A DNA stretch of 56,198 nucleotides, taken from Sphingobacteriia bacterium. Its GTDB lineage: Bacteria > Bacteroidota > Bacteroidia > Bacteroidales > UBA7960. The DNA lies in the NCBI GenBank assembly GCA_011390575.1, contig JAABSE010000015.1, positions 1-56,198 on the forward strand, read 5' to 3'. The notes beneath the pieces are model-generated. The model was not told where the DNA came from and made no database searches. It saw only the letters and a program-made list of their open reading frames with translations. Below are positions 35,712 through 44,323 of this stretch, in pieces (the stretch's first letter is position 1; the number at the start of each line of letters is the position of its first letter). Position numbers and translations under genes: made by a program.

Positions 35712-36338
35712 CTACAACTTTTTTGCTTCAAGTTTTTCAAAAATAAAACCCTGCTTCATGAAATGCTCAATCAGGCGTGGCAATGCATTCAGGCAGCTCT
35801 CCCGGGCTTTTGCGCTATCATGAAACACCCAGACCGAACCCGGCTTTGTTTGCCGGATAAAACCTGAAACGATTCTATCGGGATCAACACGTTGGTCAAA
35901 GTCATAACTCATTAAAGACCACATTATTATTTTATACTCTTTTGCCAGTTCTTTTAGCCCGGCAAAAGGCAGGTTGCCATAAGGGGGACGAAAGAGTGAG
36001 GAACGAAACACCTCATTACATTTTGCAACATCACTGTAAAAACCGGCCCTACTCATACGCCAGGCATTGGCATGACTATACGTATGATTGCCTGTAGCAT
36101 GGCCTTTAAGTATAATATTTTCTAAAATCCCCGGATTTTGTTCTGCCTTATTTCCGAGGCAAAAAAAGGTCGCCCGGGCTTCAAAGCTTTCTAAAATGTT
36201 CAATACCTGCGGGGTTACTTTCTGATCAGGACCATCATCAAAAGTTAAATATATTTTCCGGGTTCCATCTTCTACACTCCAGTGAACATAATCAGGAGCA
36301 ATCCATTTAAGAACAGCAGGCGGAGAAAAAAAATACAT
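35712..36338 (-). CDS. Polysaccharide deacetylase (NodB homology, CE4)
   Basis: I chose the ATG at 36338 over a TTG at 36347; the product has 208 residues and is essentially one NodB domain. Motifs are TFDDGPD (Asp34 catalytic, Asp35 metal), GNHTYSH (His85, His89 metal ligands) and RPPYG (118-121). It should remove N-acetyl groups from a chitin- or peptidoglycan-like polymer. No signal peptide or membrane segment is evident, unusual for a wall-acting enzyme. It follows the PAS/GAF kinase by 17 bases, so the two are probably cotranscribed. Confidence 0.9.
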   Translation of the reverse strand: MYFFSPPAVLKWIAPDYVHWSVEDGTRKIYLTFDDGPDQKVTPQVLNILESFEARATFFCLGNKAEQNPGILENIILKGHATGNHTYSHANAWRMSRAGFYSDVAKCNEVFRSSLFRPPYGNLPFAGLKELAKEYKIIMWSLMSYDFDQRVDPDRIVSGFIRQTKPGSVWVFHDSAKARESCLNALPRLIEHFMKQGFIFEKLEAKKL

Positions 36339-36355
36339 GACAGGCAAAATCTAAA

Positions 36356-38854
36356 TTAATCCTTATTGGGGAGAGAAGGGAGCTCAATAACAAATTTTAC
36401 TCCTTCAGCTGTGTTTTCGCAATATATTATTCCTCCCATATTTTTTTCAACAATAATCCTGGAAACATATAGCCCAAGGCCTAAACCCTGTCCTTCGGGT
36501 TTGGTAGTAAAATAAGGATCGAAAAGCCGTGGAAGGTCTTCTTCTTTTACAGGATTTCCTGTGTTGGAAATTTCAATGACACAACGTGCATTCGATGACA
36601 GTTTTGTCTTAACATATATTTCGCGTTTCGAGGGATTGGAAAGTGACTGAGCGTCTAATGCGTTTTTCAGGATATTAATGATTACCTGTTCCAATTGGGT
36701 GGCAAAGCCTTCAATCATAATATCTCCGGGTATATCTTTCTGCAATTCCACTTCTGCATGGGCAAAATAGGGGGTCATAAAAGCAAATGTTCTTTTGAGT
36801 ATCTCTGCTACTTTAAATCTCGACTTATCATTTTCGGGTTTAAAGAAATTTCTGAAATCATCGATGGTAGCTGACATTTCCTGTATAACCCTTGTCATTT
36901 CCTCTACGGTATTATCCAGATACCTGCGGTCAAGCTCCTCATAATCGAAGGCATCCGAGAGATCATACATAGCAAGGGAAAGGACATTGAGTGGTTGTCG
37001 CCACTGGTGTGCAATATTGGCAATCATTTCGCCCATGGAAGCCTGTCTGGCCTGCAGCGCCATCAGGTGATCCAGCTCTCTGTTTTTTTCCACCTCGGCA
37101 GCAATGCGTTTCTCAAGAGATAAATTGAGCACCTCCAGATCTTTTTTCTTTTCCAGCAACTGGGCATTAAGCTGTCTGAGTTTGTTTTCAAGTTCTTTCT
37201 GCCCGGTAATATCCCTGGCAATTCCTTCCAGTGCTATCAAAGTGCCTTCATTATTGAAAAAAGGCACATTGCTTTGCTCGCACCAGATTTGCCGGCCATC
37301 CTTGCATATCATTCTCATTACAAGGGATCTTCCGAAATCTTTAGGGTTTTGATAATACTCCTGCACGGTAGCAAGGTCATCAGGATGGATAATTTTTTCC
37401 TCCAGCCTGTTATCTGCATAGTACTCGTCAGGAGAATAGCCGTTAAGATTTACAGAAGAAGGACTAACATATTCAAACCGTTTGTGCGGCTGAAAAACAA
37501 GTCTGAAAATCACATCACGGGCATTTTCGGCCAGCAGCCTATACTGGTTTTCACTTTTTCGCAAAGCTTCTTCAACCCCTGATTTGGAGAGAGCACTGGA
37601 TAATATTTCTGCTACAAGATTGAACTGAGTAATATCCTGCTCACTCCACCCCTTGCGCATCCTGACTCGGTCAAGTCCGAAAAAACCTATCAACAAACCA
37701 TTGTTGATCATGGGGATAGATAACAAAGATTTAATCTCTTGTTGCCGGAAGAGAGATTTTTCGAAGTCGCTTAACCCGGAATGATTATTTATATCGTGAA
37801 GATTGATAACCTTCTTTTCACTGATTTGATTCCACCACCATTCTACATCCGCTGATTTGAAATTCTGTAAATTCCCGATTTGAGGCTCTATACCAAGAGC
37901 ACACCATTCATGGGTGTTGCTCATATACCTGTAGTCGGCTGAAAACAAAAAAATGTAGCAACGGTCGGCTTTAAAAAACCTACCACACTCGCCAAGGGTG
38001 TAATTTACTGCTGAATCAAAAGAATCAATGGTGGCATTAACAAAACCGGACGACACACTGGCAATCAATTTTTGAAATCCCAGTTGCATCTTCAGCATCT
38101 CCTGCTGAAACCTGCGCTCACTAATATCATGACAAAAAGCGATGACGGTATTTTCGTTGATCAGAGAGGTAACCAGTCGGACCCAAAAAGTTTCCCCGTT
38201 TTTTTTCCGAAGTAAAATCTCTTCATCGACCGAACCCTCCCGGAATGTCCTTTCGAGGGTTTTATCTCTTTGGTGGGTAAAATCAGGCTCTACCAGGTCT
38301 TTCACCTCCATTGAGAGCAACTCATCAATGGTGTAACCCGTCATTCTGCAAGCTGCGGGATTGGCTTCCAGATATTTACCGGTTTTATCCACCACAAACA
38401 AACCATCTGTAGCATTTTCAAAGTATCCCTGATACTTAATACGGGTTTCTGCATTGATTTGTTCTACCTTCTTTTTATCAGTTACATCAAGTATGTATCC
38501 ATACCATAAGCAACTAAGGTCTTCCATCATTTCCGGCCTGGCAACCCCACTGAGCCATCGCATTTGACCATCCTTTCGTAAGATACGAAACTCATACACC
38601 CAGTCTTGCAACGTTTCTCTGGATATTTCAATAGATTTCTCAAGTTCTCTAAGGTCTTCCGGAAGGACTTTTTGGAAAATCGGGGAAGCATCCTCCAACA
38701 CTTTTTCAGGTTCCAGTTCAAAAATATCCTTCAACCTGTCGTTGGCATAAGGCAAAGAAGTCTTGCCATCAGGCGAGAGCCTGAACTGAAAGATTACACC
38801 GGGCACATTAGATGTAAGCTTGTTAAATATTGATGGGTCTCCGGACTTTTGCAT
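36356..38854 (-). CDS. PAS-PAS-GAF-PAS sensor histidine kinase, cytoplasmic
   Basis: Start is the ATG at 38854, preferred to a TTG at 38866; 832 residues. Order: PAS (about 5-125), PAS (about 135-250, ENATDGLFVVDKTGKYLEANPAA), GAF (about 265-430, ADRCYIFLFSADYRYM), PAS (about 440-560), a coiled coil (about 562-615), HisKA with NIAHQWRQPLNVLSLA, and HATPase (NILKNALDA, GQGLGLGLY). The HQWRQPLN H-box marks the subgroup with few transmembrane helices. No membrane segment is visible. No receiver gene is adjacent, so its partner is unknown. The deacetylase gene 17 bases downstream suggests a link to cell-wall or polysaccharide modification. Confidence 0.9.
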   Translation of the reverse strand: MQKSGDPSIFNKLTSNVPGVIFQFRLSPDGKTSLPYANDRLKDIFELEPEKVLEDASPIFQKVLPEDLRELEKSIEISRETLQDWVYEFRILRKDGQMRWLSGVARPEMMEDLSCLWYGYILDVTDKKKVEQINAETRIKYQGYFENATDGLFVVDKTGKYLEANPAACRMTGYTIDELLSMEVKDLVEPDFTHQRDKTLERTFREGSVDEEILLRKKNGETFWVRLVTSLINENTVIAFCHDISERRFQQEMLKMQLGFQKLIASVSSGFVNATIDSFDSAVNYTLGECGRFFKADRCYIFLFSADYRYMSNTHEWCALGIEPQIGNLQNFKSADVEWWWNQISEKKVINLHDINNHSGLSDFEKSLFRQQEIKSLLSIPMINNGLLIGFFGLDRVRMRKGWSEQDITQFNLVAEILSSALSKSGVEEALRKSENQYRLLAENARDVIFRLVFQPHKRFEYVSPSSVNLNGYSPDEYYADNRLEEKIIHPDDLATVQEYYQNPKDFGRSLVMRMICKDGRQIWCEQSNVPFFNNEGTLIALEGIARDITGQKELENKLRQLNAQLLEKKKDLEVLNLSLEKRIAAEVEKNRELDHLMALQARQASMGEMIANIAHQWRQPLNVLSLAMYDLSDAFDYEELDRRYLDNTVEEMTRVIQEMSATIDDFRNFFKPENDKSRFKVAEILKRTFAFMTPYFAHAEVELQKDIPGDIMIEGFATQLEQVIINILKNALDAQSLSNPSKREIYVKTKLSSNARCVIEISNTGNPVKEEDLPRLFDPYFTTKPEGQGLGLGLYVSRIIVEKNMGGIIYCENTAEGVKFVIELPSLPNKD

Positions 38855-38912
38855 AGTTGATGCCAATGTAACAGGTTTTGTCAGCTACTACTGAGACCGA
38901 CAATGAGCGGGT

Positions 38913-39965
38913 TTATACTCGCTGAGGCTCGTGCTTTACAAACAATTTCTCTAATTTATTTTCCATTGTATCGCGATCGATAAACTTGCCAATAAAAACT
39001 ATTTTGGAGAAACGTGGCTCGCCTTCCTTCCACTCACTCCCTTCTTCAAATACACAAGACCCTCTTACGGCCTGAAAAATATATCTTTTTTTACTGTCTT
39101 TAAAATACAATATCCCTTTAGCCCTGTAAAGATTGTTTTGATCGAAATAAATCAAACTGGAGATCCAAATATTAAACAACTCTTTGTCGAAGCATTCGTT
39201 AAATAAAAACCCTTCTGCGCGGATGGCATGCTTCAGGGGTTTGTTTTGCCATCCGTTGGGATGATTCTCTTTAAATATTTCCGAAAGAGAAATCTTTAAA
39301 TTATCAAATGACAAGGTGGTTTGTTCGATATGCTGACAGGAATATGCCTTGGTATTGAGTATGGGAGACCCATTGGTGTGGGCATAGGTAGTCTCAAGGA
39401 TTTCTGCCATGGGGTTGATTTCTGATATGAGCTCCTTCAAATCTTGTGTGTTTCCGGATTTAAACAAGTCGATTTTGTTGAGCATCACAATATCAGACAG
39501 TGCTATTTGTTTGAGGGCTTCCGGTTCATTGTCAAGGGTAGCTTCCAGTATAGTTGCGTCAGCAAGACAAATAACACTGTTAACGATAAAATTACTGCTG
39601 ATTTGCTCATTGGCGATAAAAAGATCAATTACCTGGCTGGGGTCAGCGATCCCGGTGGTTTCGATCAACAAATGGTCGATGTCGTGATGGCTTTCCAGAA
39701 TCAGCTGCAATGAACTGTAAAAATCATTGTTCAAAGTACAGCATATACATCCGTTAACCAACTCATAAACAGGAATGTTTTCGTGCAGCAGCAAATCACT
39801 GTCTACACCCAGTTCTCCAAATTCATTTTCGATGATGGCAAACCTTGTATTTTGATATTTCTGGAGAATATGATTCAGGAAAGTAGTTTTACCTGCACCT
39901 AAAAAACCGGTAATTATCGTTACAGGAATACGTTGTTCTCTTTGTTGCTGAAAGCCTTCTTTCAT
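38913..39965 (-). CDS. CobW/COG0523-type G3E GTPase metallochaperone
   Basis: This 350-residue protein has a P-loop GFLGAGKTT (20-28), the metal-binding CICC motif (73-76, NGCICCTLNND), the guanine-specificity NKID, and a C-terminal CobW_C domain (about 240-345). Such proteins insert or deliver Zn, Co or other metals using GTP. The metal cannot be told from sequence. It is a single-gene unit whose promoter core lies 4 bases from the start codon, suggesting a leaderless message. No Zur box or zinc gene is visible nearby. Confidence 0.9.
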   Translation of the reverse strand: MKEGFQQQREQRIPVTIITGFLGAGKTTFLNHILQKYQNTRFAIIENEFGELGVDSDLLLHENIPVYELVNGCICCTLNNDFYSSLQLILESHHDIDHLLIETTGIADPSQVIDLFIANEQISSNFIVNSVICLADATILEATLDNEPEALKQIALSDIVMLNKIDLFKSGNTQDLKELISEINPMAEILETTYAHTNGSPILNTKAYSCQHIEQTTLSFDNLKISLSEIFKENHPNGWQNKPLKHAIRAEGFLFNECFDKELFNIWISSLIYFDQNNLYRAKGILYFKDSKKRYIFQAVRGSCVFEEGSEWKEGEPRFSKIVFIGKFIDRDTMENKLEKLFVKHEPQRV

Positions 39966-39969
39966 TGCG

Positions 39970-39977
39970 CAAATTTA
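39970..39977 (-). promoter_or_regulatory. -7 core TAAATTTG four bases before the CobW-type start
   Basis: An exact TAnnTTTG on the minus strand, followed by CGCA and the ATG at 39965. Transcription would begin at or within a base or two of the start codon. Confidence 0.5.
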
Positions 39978-40509
39978 GAAAGAAATATAATACACTCTAA
40001 GCATTGTCGGGCACTCTTTGTTCAAAACAGAAATAAGAATTGATCTGTATTATTTTGTGCTGGCAATTTAAGAGCATTTGATTGTTTATTTTGTGTACTA
40101 AAAAACGGAGCTGTATGGGTGTTATTGCAAATATACAAAATTACGTATATAAGTTTTCGCAAATTTAAATATATTTTAGGCCTAAACGATATAATTTGTG
40201 TTAAATTACTGTTTATGTCAAATTAAAAATTTTTTTAGCCTTTTAAAATGAAACTATCACCCATAAATAAATTCTGAGCCCGGTATCTGCAAGGAATATT
40301 ATTTTTAATCTTCGGAAAAACAAACAAGCCATTTAAACCCCTTTTATTTGTCGACAAACGCAATTTAAAACACCTACCCGGTAAATTTTTACAATCTGGA
40401 ATAAATCCAACATTTTTTCAACTTGCTGTATATGAATATATTAAAAATAAAAAAAGTTCGACTGAATTTATCCGAACAAATTCAGACAGTAAAACTTTCC
40501 AAAACGAAT

Positions 40510-40517
40510 TATATTTG
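40510..40517 (+). promoter_or_regulatory. -7 promoter core TATATTTG for the choice-of-anchor L gene
   Basis: An exact TAnnTTTG with a following C, 62 bases before the ATG at 40580. No clear -33 TTTG. Confidence 0.55.
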
Positions 40518-40579
40518 CCGTCTAATTCATGTTTTCATTCTTTATATTGCATATTTTTATTCACTAAAAACCTATTGTT

Positions 40580-41518
40580 ATGAAAAAATTAATGACCTTG
40601 TTTTTATCGGTATTTGTCCTGACAGCTTTTGCCCAACAGAGAGAGGGCGAAGGCCCCAAACGTTTAATGCAAATTGACAAAGATCAGGATTGTTCCAGTT
40701 TCGTAATGCAACCCGTAGACGGTACCAATCTTACCGCCAATGACCTGATTGAAAATATTCTGGGTGAAGACATTCAATCTTTTAACCTGATAAACTTCCA
40801 GGCAACAACAGGTGAAGACGCTTCAGCCGGGGTTTTCAGCGGGGGAGGAAACGCAGGGATTTCTCTGCAGAATGGCATTGTAATAAGCTCAGGCTTTATT
40901 TCCAATGCCATCGGTTATAATTCTTCACCCAGTATCACAGGAGAGCTAAATCTGTCGGGAGATTCTGATTTAAACGACTTGATTCCTCAGAATACTTTTG
41001 ATGCCACCATTCTGGAGTTTGAATTTGTCCCCTCTTTTGACCAGATTTTTATCCAGTTTGTTTTTGGTTCTGAGGAATACAATGAGTACGTGGGTTCAAA
41101 TTTCAACGATGCTTTCGGATTTTTTCTCAATGGAGAAAACATCGCCCTGACTCCCGGAACCGAAGACCCCATATCCATCAACACCATCAACCTGGGCCAG
41201 AACAGCAGTTTATACATCAACAACGATCCCTTTGACAGTGACCTAAGCGAACCTCTCTATTGCACAGAAATGGATGGTTTTACCACAGTGCTGGTTGTAG
41301 AAGGTGATGTAATCCCCAACGAAGTAAACACCATCAAACTAGCCATTGCTGATGCAGGCGACGATGTACTCGACTCCTGGGTATTCATAGGTGCGGAAGG
41401 CTTTACCGGAGTTGAACCTCCTCAGCCCACTCCCGTTCCTCTGGGAAACTGGGCTCTTATTCTTGGCATGGGTCTCATCCTGTTTTTCACATTCATGCGC
41501 CTGAGAAAGATTTTCTAA
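40580..41518 (+). CDS. Choice-of-anchor L surface protein with a C-terminal PxxxW-TM-basic anchor
   Basis: This 312-residue protein has a signal peptide (1-18, ending AFA) and a choice-of-anchor L domain (about 55-280, with GGGNAGISLQNGIVISSG and FVFGSEEYNEYVGSNFNDAF). Members of this family carry the same body with differing C-terminal anchors. Here the end is PTPVPLGNWALILG, a hydrophobic helix, and RLRKIF. That tripartite tail (Pro/Trp motif, helix, basic end) resembles exosortase-type or IPTL-like sorting signals rather than a type IX tail. It is probably surface-exposed; function is unknown. A strong terminator follows. Confidence 0.85.
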   Translation: MKKLMTLFLSVFVLTAFAQQREGEGPKRLMQIDKDQDCSSFVMQPVDGTNLTANDLIENILGEDIQSFNLINFQATTGEDASAGVFSGGGNAGISLQNGIVISSGFISNAIGYNSSPSITGELNLSGDSDLNDLIPQNTFDATILEFEFVPSFDQIFIQFVFGSEEYNEYVGSNFNDAFGFFLNGENIALTPGTEDPISINTINLGQNSSLYINNDPFDSDLSEPLYCTEMDGFTTVLVVEGDVIPNEVNTIKLAIADAGDDVLDSWVFIGAEGFTGVEPPQPTPVPLGNWALILGMGLILFFTFMRLRKIF

Positions 41519-41540
41519 ACGCTCAACTTCTTTTATAACC

Positions 41541-41576
41541 AAAAAAAAGCTGCCCCGGTCGGGACAGCTTTTTTTT
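41541..41576. terminator. Strong bidirectional-type terminator after the choice-of-anchor L gene
   Basis: An A8-GCTG arm pairs with CAGC-T8, with an inner CCC/GGG and a 4-base loop; a single C/A mismatch lies in the stem. It begins 23 bases after the stop. Confidence 0.9.
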
Positions 41577-41645
41577 GTATCTGCTAAAGGTGCAATTTCA
41601 ATCTTCGGCCTGTGGTAAAGCGGATGGGTTTTGAAAAATTTTATG

Positions 41646-41653
41646 TAGGTTTG
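41646..41653 (+). promoter_or_regulatory. -7 promoter core TAGGTTTG for the C69 peptidase gene
   Basis: An exact TAnnTTTG ending 37 bases before the ATG at 41690. It lies inside the longer open frame from 41612, which supports the internal start. Confidence 0.5.
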
Positions 41654-41689
41654 CGGGGAAAAGTAATTTATAAACAAAGCAAATATTTT

Positions 41690-43441
41690 ATGTACCGGAG
41701 ACTTGTTTTATCATTGGCCTTTGTTTTGGCTTTGGCTATACAGGGAAAGCCCTGCACCAGCTATCTTGTAACACCCGGAGCATCAGCAGATGGCTCTTCT
41801 ATGATTAGTTACGCAGCAGATTCCCATATTCGTTATGGTGAACTCTACTTTTTTGAAGGAGGTCCCAAGGCGCCGGGCTCCTATTACCAGGCCCATTACA
41901 GAGGCAGTCACAAACCTTTGGCCCGTATTCCTTATCCTGAATCAACCTACCAGGTAGTAGGATATATAAATGAGATGCAGGTTGCTATTGGCGAAACCAC
42001 ATTCGGAGGACATCCCGAATTGTTTGATACCCTGGGAGGCATAGACTACACAGGCCTCATGCAATATGCCTTAATGACTGCACCTACAGCGCGTGATGCC
42101 ATTCGTATTATCGGAGAACTGTCTGATGAATTCGGATACTATAGCTCTGGTGAATCTTTTTCTATATCCGATCCCAATGAAGTATGGATCATGGAAATCA
42201 TTGGCAAAGGAACCGACCTTCAGTATGACCGTCGCAGAAAAGAAAATTACAATGCGGATAAAGGAGCAGTATGGGTAGCCAGGAGAATACCCGATGGTTA
42301 TATCTCAGCCCATGCCAATCATGCCCGTATCACCACCTTTCCTCTGTCTGATGAAAGCAACTCTATTACCAACCAGCAGTTTGACCAGCTTCATAACCCG
42401 GACATAGAGGTTATTTATGCGCATGATGTTATAGAATTTGCCCGCCGCAAAAAATACTTTGAGGGTAATGATGAATCATTCAGCTTCTCCGACGTGTATG
42501 CTCCGCTCGACTTTGGCGCTGCGAGGTTTTGCGAAGCCAGAGTCTGGAGTATGTTTAAAGAAGTTACTCCGGGCATGGACCAGTATATGGATTATGCCAT
42601 GGGATATGATTTGACCAACCGTATGCCCTTGTGGGTAAAACCGGAAAGAAAACTTTCGGTTGAGGATTTAATCAGTTTTAAAAGAGATTATTTGCAGGGT
42701 ACCGAATTCGACCTGAGCCAGGACATTGGGGCCGGCCCCTGGGGAAGACCCTACCGGTGGCGTCCGCTCACATGGGAGATAGATGGAAAACAATATTTCC
42801 ATGAACGCACTACTGCCACTCAACAAACAGCATTCTCTTTTATTACCCAGTCACGCAAAAATTATCCCGGACTTATCGGCGGCCTTATCTGGTTTGGCGT
42901 TGATGATGCCAATACATCTGTTTATGTTCCCATGTATGCGGGCATTCGACGTGCTCCTGAATCTTACCGTGAGGGGTACGGCAGTATCCTGGACTACAAG
43001 GAAGATGCTGCTTTTTGGGTTTTCAACAAAGTGGCACACCTGGCTTACCTGAAATACAGCATGAAGCTCCCCGAAATTCAGAAAGTTCAGACCGAACTGG
43101 AAAACAGTTTCATGGAGTTTGTGCCCTCCATTGACAAAGCAGCTATGGAACTCTACAACAAAGACCCGGAGCTGGCAAAGGATTTTCTGACCAACTTTTC
43201 AGTTTCTATGGGCAATTATACGGTGGAAAGATGGGAAGAACTCTACCGGTTTTTGTTGGTTAAATTTCTCGATGGAAACATTAAGAAAGAAGAAAACGGA
43301 GAGTTCCTGACCAATGAATGGGGCAAATACCCCATTGTTGAACATCCTGAATATCCCGAATGGTGGCTGCGAACCATTATTGAGCTCACCGGAGACAAAT
43401 ATCTTTATATTGAAAATGAAGACCAGGAAAGCGATCAATAG
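41690..43441 (+). CDS. C69-family dipeptidase (PepD-like), exported
   Basis: The start at 41690 gives a signal peptide (MYRRLVLSLAFVLALAIQGKP) ending right at Cys22, the N-terminal nucleophile of C69 peptidases (CTSYLVTPGASADGSSM). Starting at 41612 would add 26 residues and hide the signal. The 583-residue product has the family blocks NEMQVAIGETTFGG, WIMEIIGKGTDLQYD and WVARRIPDGYISAHANHARI. The enzyme cleaves dipeptides, here outside the inner membrane, with Cys22 exposed by signal cleavage. It is followed 53 bases later by ribE on the same strand, with no terminator between them. Confidence 0.92.
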   Translation: MYRRLVLSLAFVLALAIQGKPCTSYLVTPGASADGSSMISYAADSHIRYGELYFFEGGPKAPGSYYQAHYRGSHKPLARIPYPESTYQVVGYINEMQVAIGETTFGGHPELFDTLGGIDYTGLMQYALMTAPTARDAIRIIGELSDEFGYYSSGESFSISDPNEVWIMEIIGKGTDLQYDRRRKENYNADKGAVWVARRIPDGYISAHANHARITTFPLSDESNSITNQQFDQLHNPDIEVIYAHDVIEFARRKKYFEGNDESFSFSDVYAPLDFGAARFCEARVWSMFKEVTPGMDQYMDYAMGYDLTNRMPLWVKPERKLSVEDLISFKRDYLQGTEFDLSQDIGAGPWGRPYRWRPLTWEIDGKQYFHERTTATQQTAFSFITQSRKNYPGLIGGLIWFGVDDANTSVYVPMYAGIRRAPESYREGYGSILDYKEDAAFWVFNKVAHLAYLKYSMKLPEIQKVQTELENSFMEFVPSIDKAAMELYNKDPELAKDFLTNFSVSMGNYTVERWEELYRFLLVKFLDGNIKKEENGEFLTNEWGKYPIVEHPEYPEWWLRTIIELTGDKYLYIENEDQESDQ

Positions 43442-43494
43442 CCGGCGAACAAACCGGGAGGACAATTAATTATAATTTAAACAAGATTTTAGTT

Positions 43495-44103
43495 ATGTTT
43501 ACAGGAATCATAGAAGCTACCGGAAAGGTGGCAAAAATTGAAAGAGAAGGAGGCAATATACATTTCACCATTGAAACACCCATTGCCAATGAACTTAAAA
43601 TCGACCAGAGTATGGCCCACGATGGGGTTTGCCTGACCACGGTACATGTTGACAAAGAGAAAAAGCAATATACCGTTACGGCCATACAGGAAACCCTTGA
43701 TAAAACCAACATGCGCGGATGGAAAGAAGGATACAGGGTAAACCTGGAACGATGTATGCGCATCGATGGCCGGCTTGACGGGCACATTGTGCAGGGGCAT
43801 GTAGACCAGACAGCTGTTTGCACCAAAGTGGAAGAGTTTGATGGTAGCTGGAAGTTTTATTTTGAGTATGATCCGGGTCCCAAAAACATCACCGTTGACA
43901 AGGGATCTATCTCGGTAAACGGGGTAAGTCTTACAGTAGTGGACTCAGAACCCAATATGTTTTCGGTGGCCATTATCCCTTACACCTATGATCACACCAA
44001 TTTCGGTGATTTTAAAAAAGGGAGCATTGTCAATCTCGAGTTTGACATTATTGGCAAGTATGTTGCGCGGTTGCTCGATCAACATTTTGAAGCAAGAAAA
44101 TAA
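43495..44103 (+). CDS. ribE: Riboflavin synthase alpha subunit
   Basis: This 202-residue protein begins with the diagnostic MFTGIIEATG and consists of two lumazine-binding repeats (about 1-95 and 96-190, the second with SISVNGVSLTVVDSE). It dismutates two 6,7-dimethyl-8-ribityllumazine molecules to riboflavin as a trimer. No other riboflavin gene is nearby and no FMN riboswitch pattern is visible upstream. Confidence 0.96.
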   Translation: MFTGIIEATGKVAKIEREGGNIHFTIETPIANELKIDQSMAHDGVCLTTVHVDKEKKQYTVTAIQETLDKTNMRGWKEGYRVNLERCMRIDGRLDGHIVQGHVDQTAVCTKVEEFDGSWKFYFEYDPGPKNITVDKGSISVNGVSLTVVDSEPNMFSVAIIPYTYDHTNFGDFKKGSIVNLEFDIIGKYVARLLDQHFEARK

Positions 44104-44169
44104 AAACCGAAAACCAGGCTTGTTGCAAAATCAACCAGCCTGAAAATCTCCATATTGGAAAAATCACAC

Positions 44170-44199
44170 AAAGCTGCCGCACAACGGCAGCTTTTTTTT
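44170..44199 (+). terminator. Rho-independent terminator after ribE
   Basis: AAAGCTGCCG pairs perfectly with CGGCAGCTTT around a 5-base loop and runs into eight T. A second hairpin without a T-run (CAGGCT-x-GTTG / CAAC-x-AGCCTG) lies just upstream at 44115-44142. Confidence 0.92.
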
Positions 44200-44323
44200 A
44201 TTGTCTGGGTTGTGAACCCCAAAACATTCCCGCACTTTTTCTGTTGAAAAGGACAGATAACTACAGGAGTAACTTTAATCAGGCACCTGCTCCTGCCTTT
44301 AATTAACTACAACAACTAATACC

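Larger units (their letters stand above)
39966..40579. other. 614-base AT-rich divergent region without a supported gene
   Basis: It holds the CobW-type promoter core (39970-39977), a core TATATTTG for the choice-of-anchor L gene (40510-40517), a 12-base perfect palindrome TTTAGGCCTAAA (40175-40186) and a direct repeat TTATTTTGTG (40050-40059, 40086-40095). An 84-codon frame at 40423-40677 overlaps the next gene and lacks coding character. I see no hairpin with a T-run. Confidence 0.5.

Noticed and set aside
40423-40677. 84-codon frame upstream of the choice-of-anchor L gene
   Set aside because: It overlaps the real start and signal peptide by about 100 bases, and its sequence is AT-driven without domain character.
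41612-41689. N-terminal extension of the C69 peptidase
   Set aside because: The signal peptide and the catalytic Cys22 fit a start at 41690, and a promoter core lies inside the extension.
43442-43494. FMN riboswitch before ribE
   Set aside because: The gap is only 53 bases and holds none of the conserved RFN stems.
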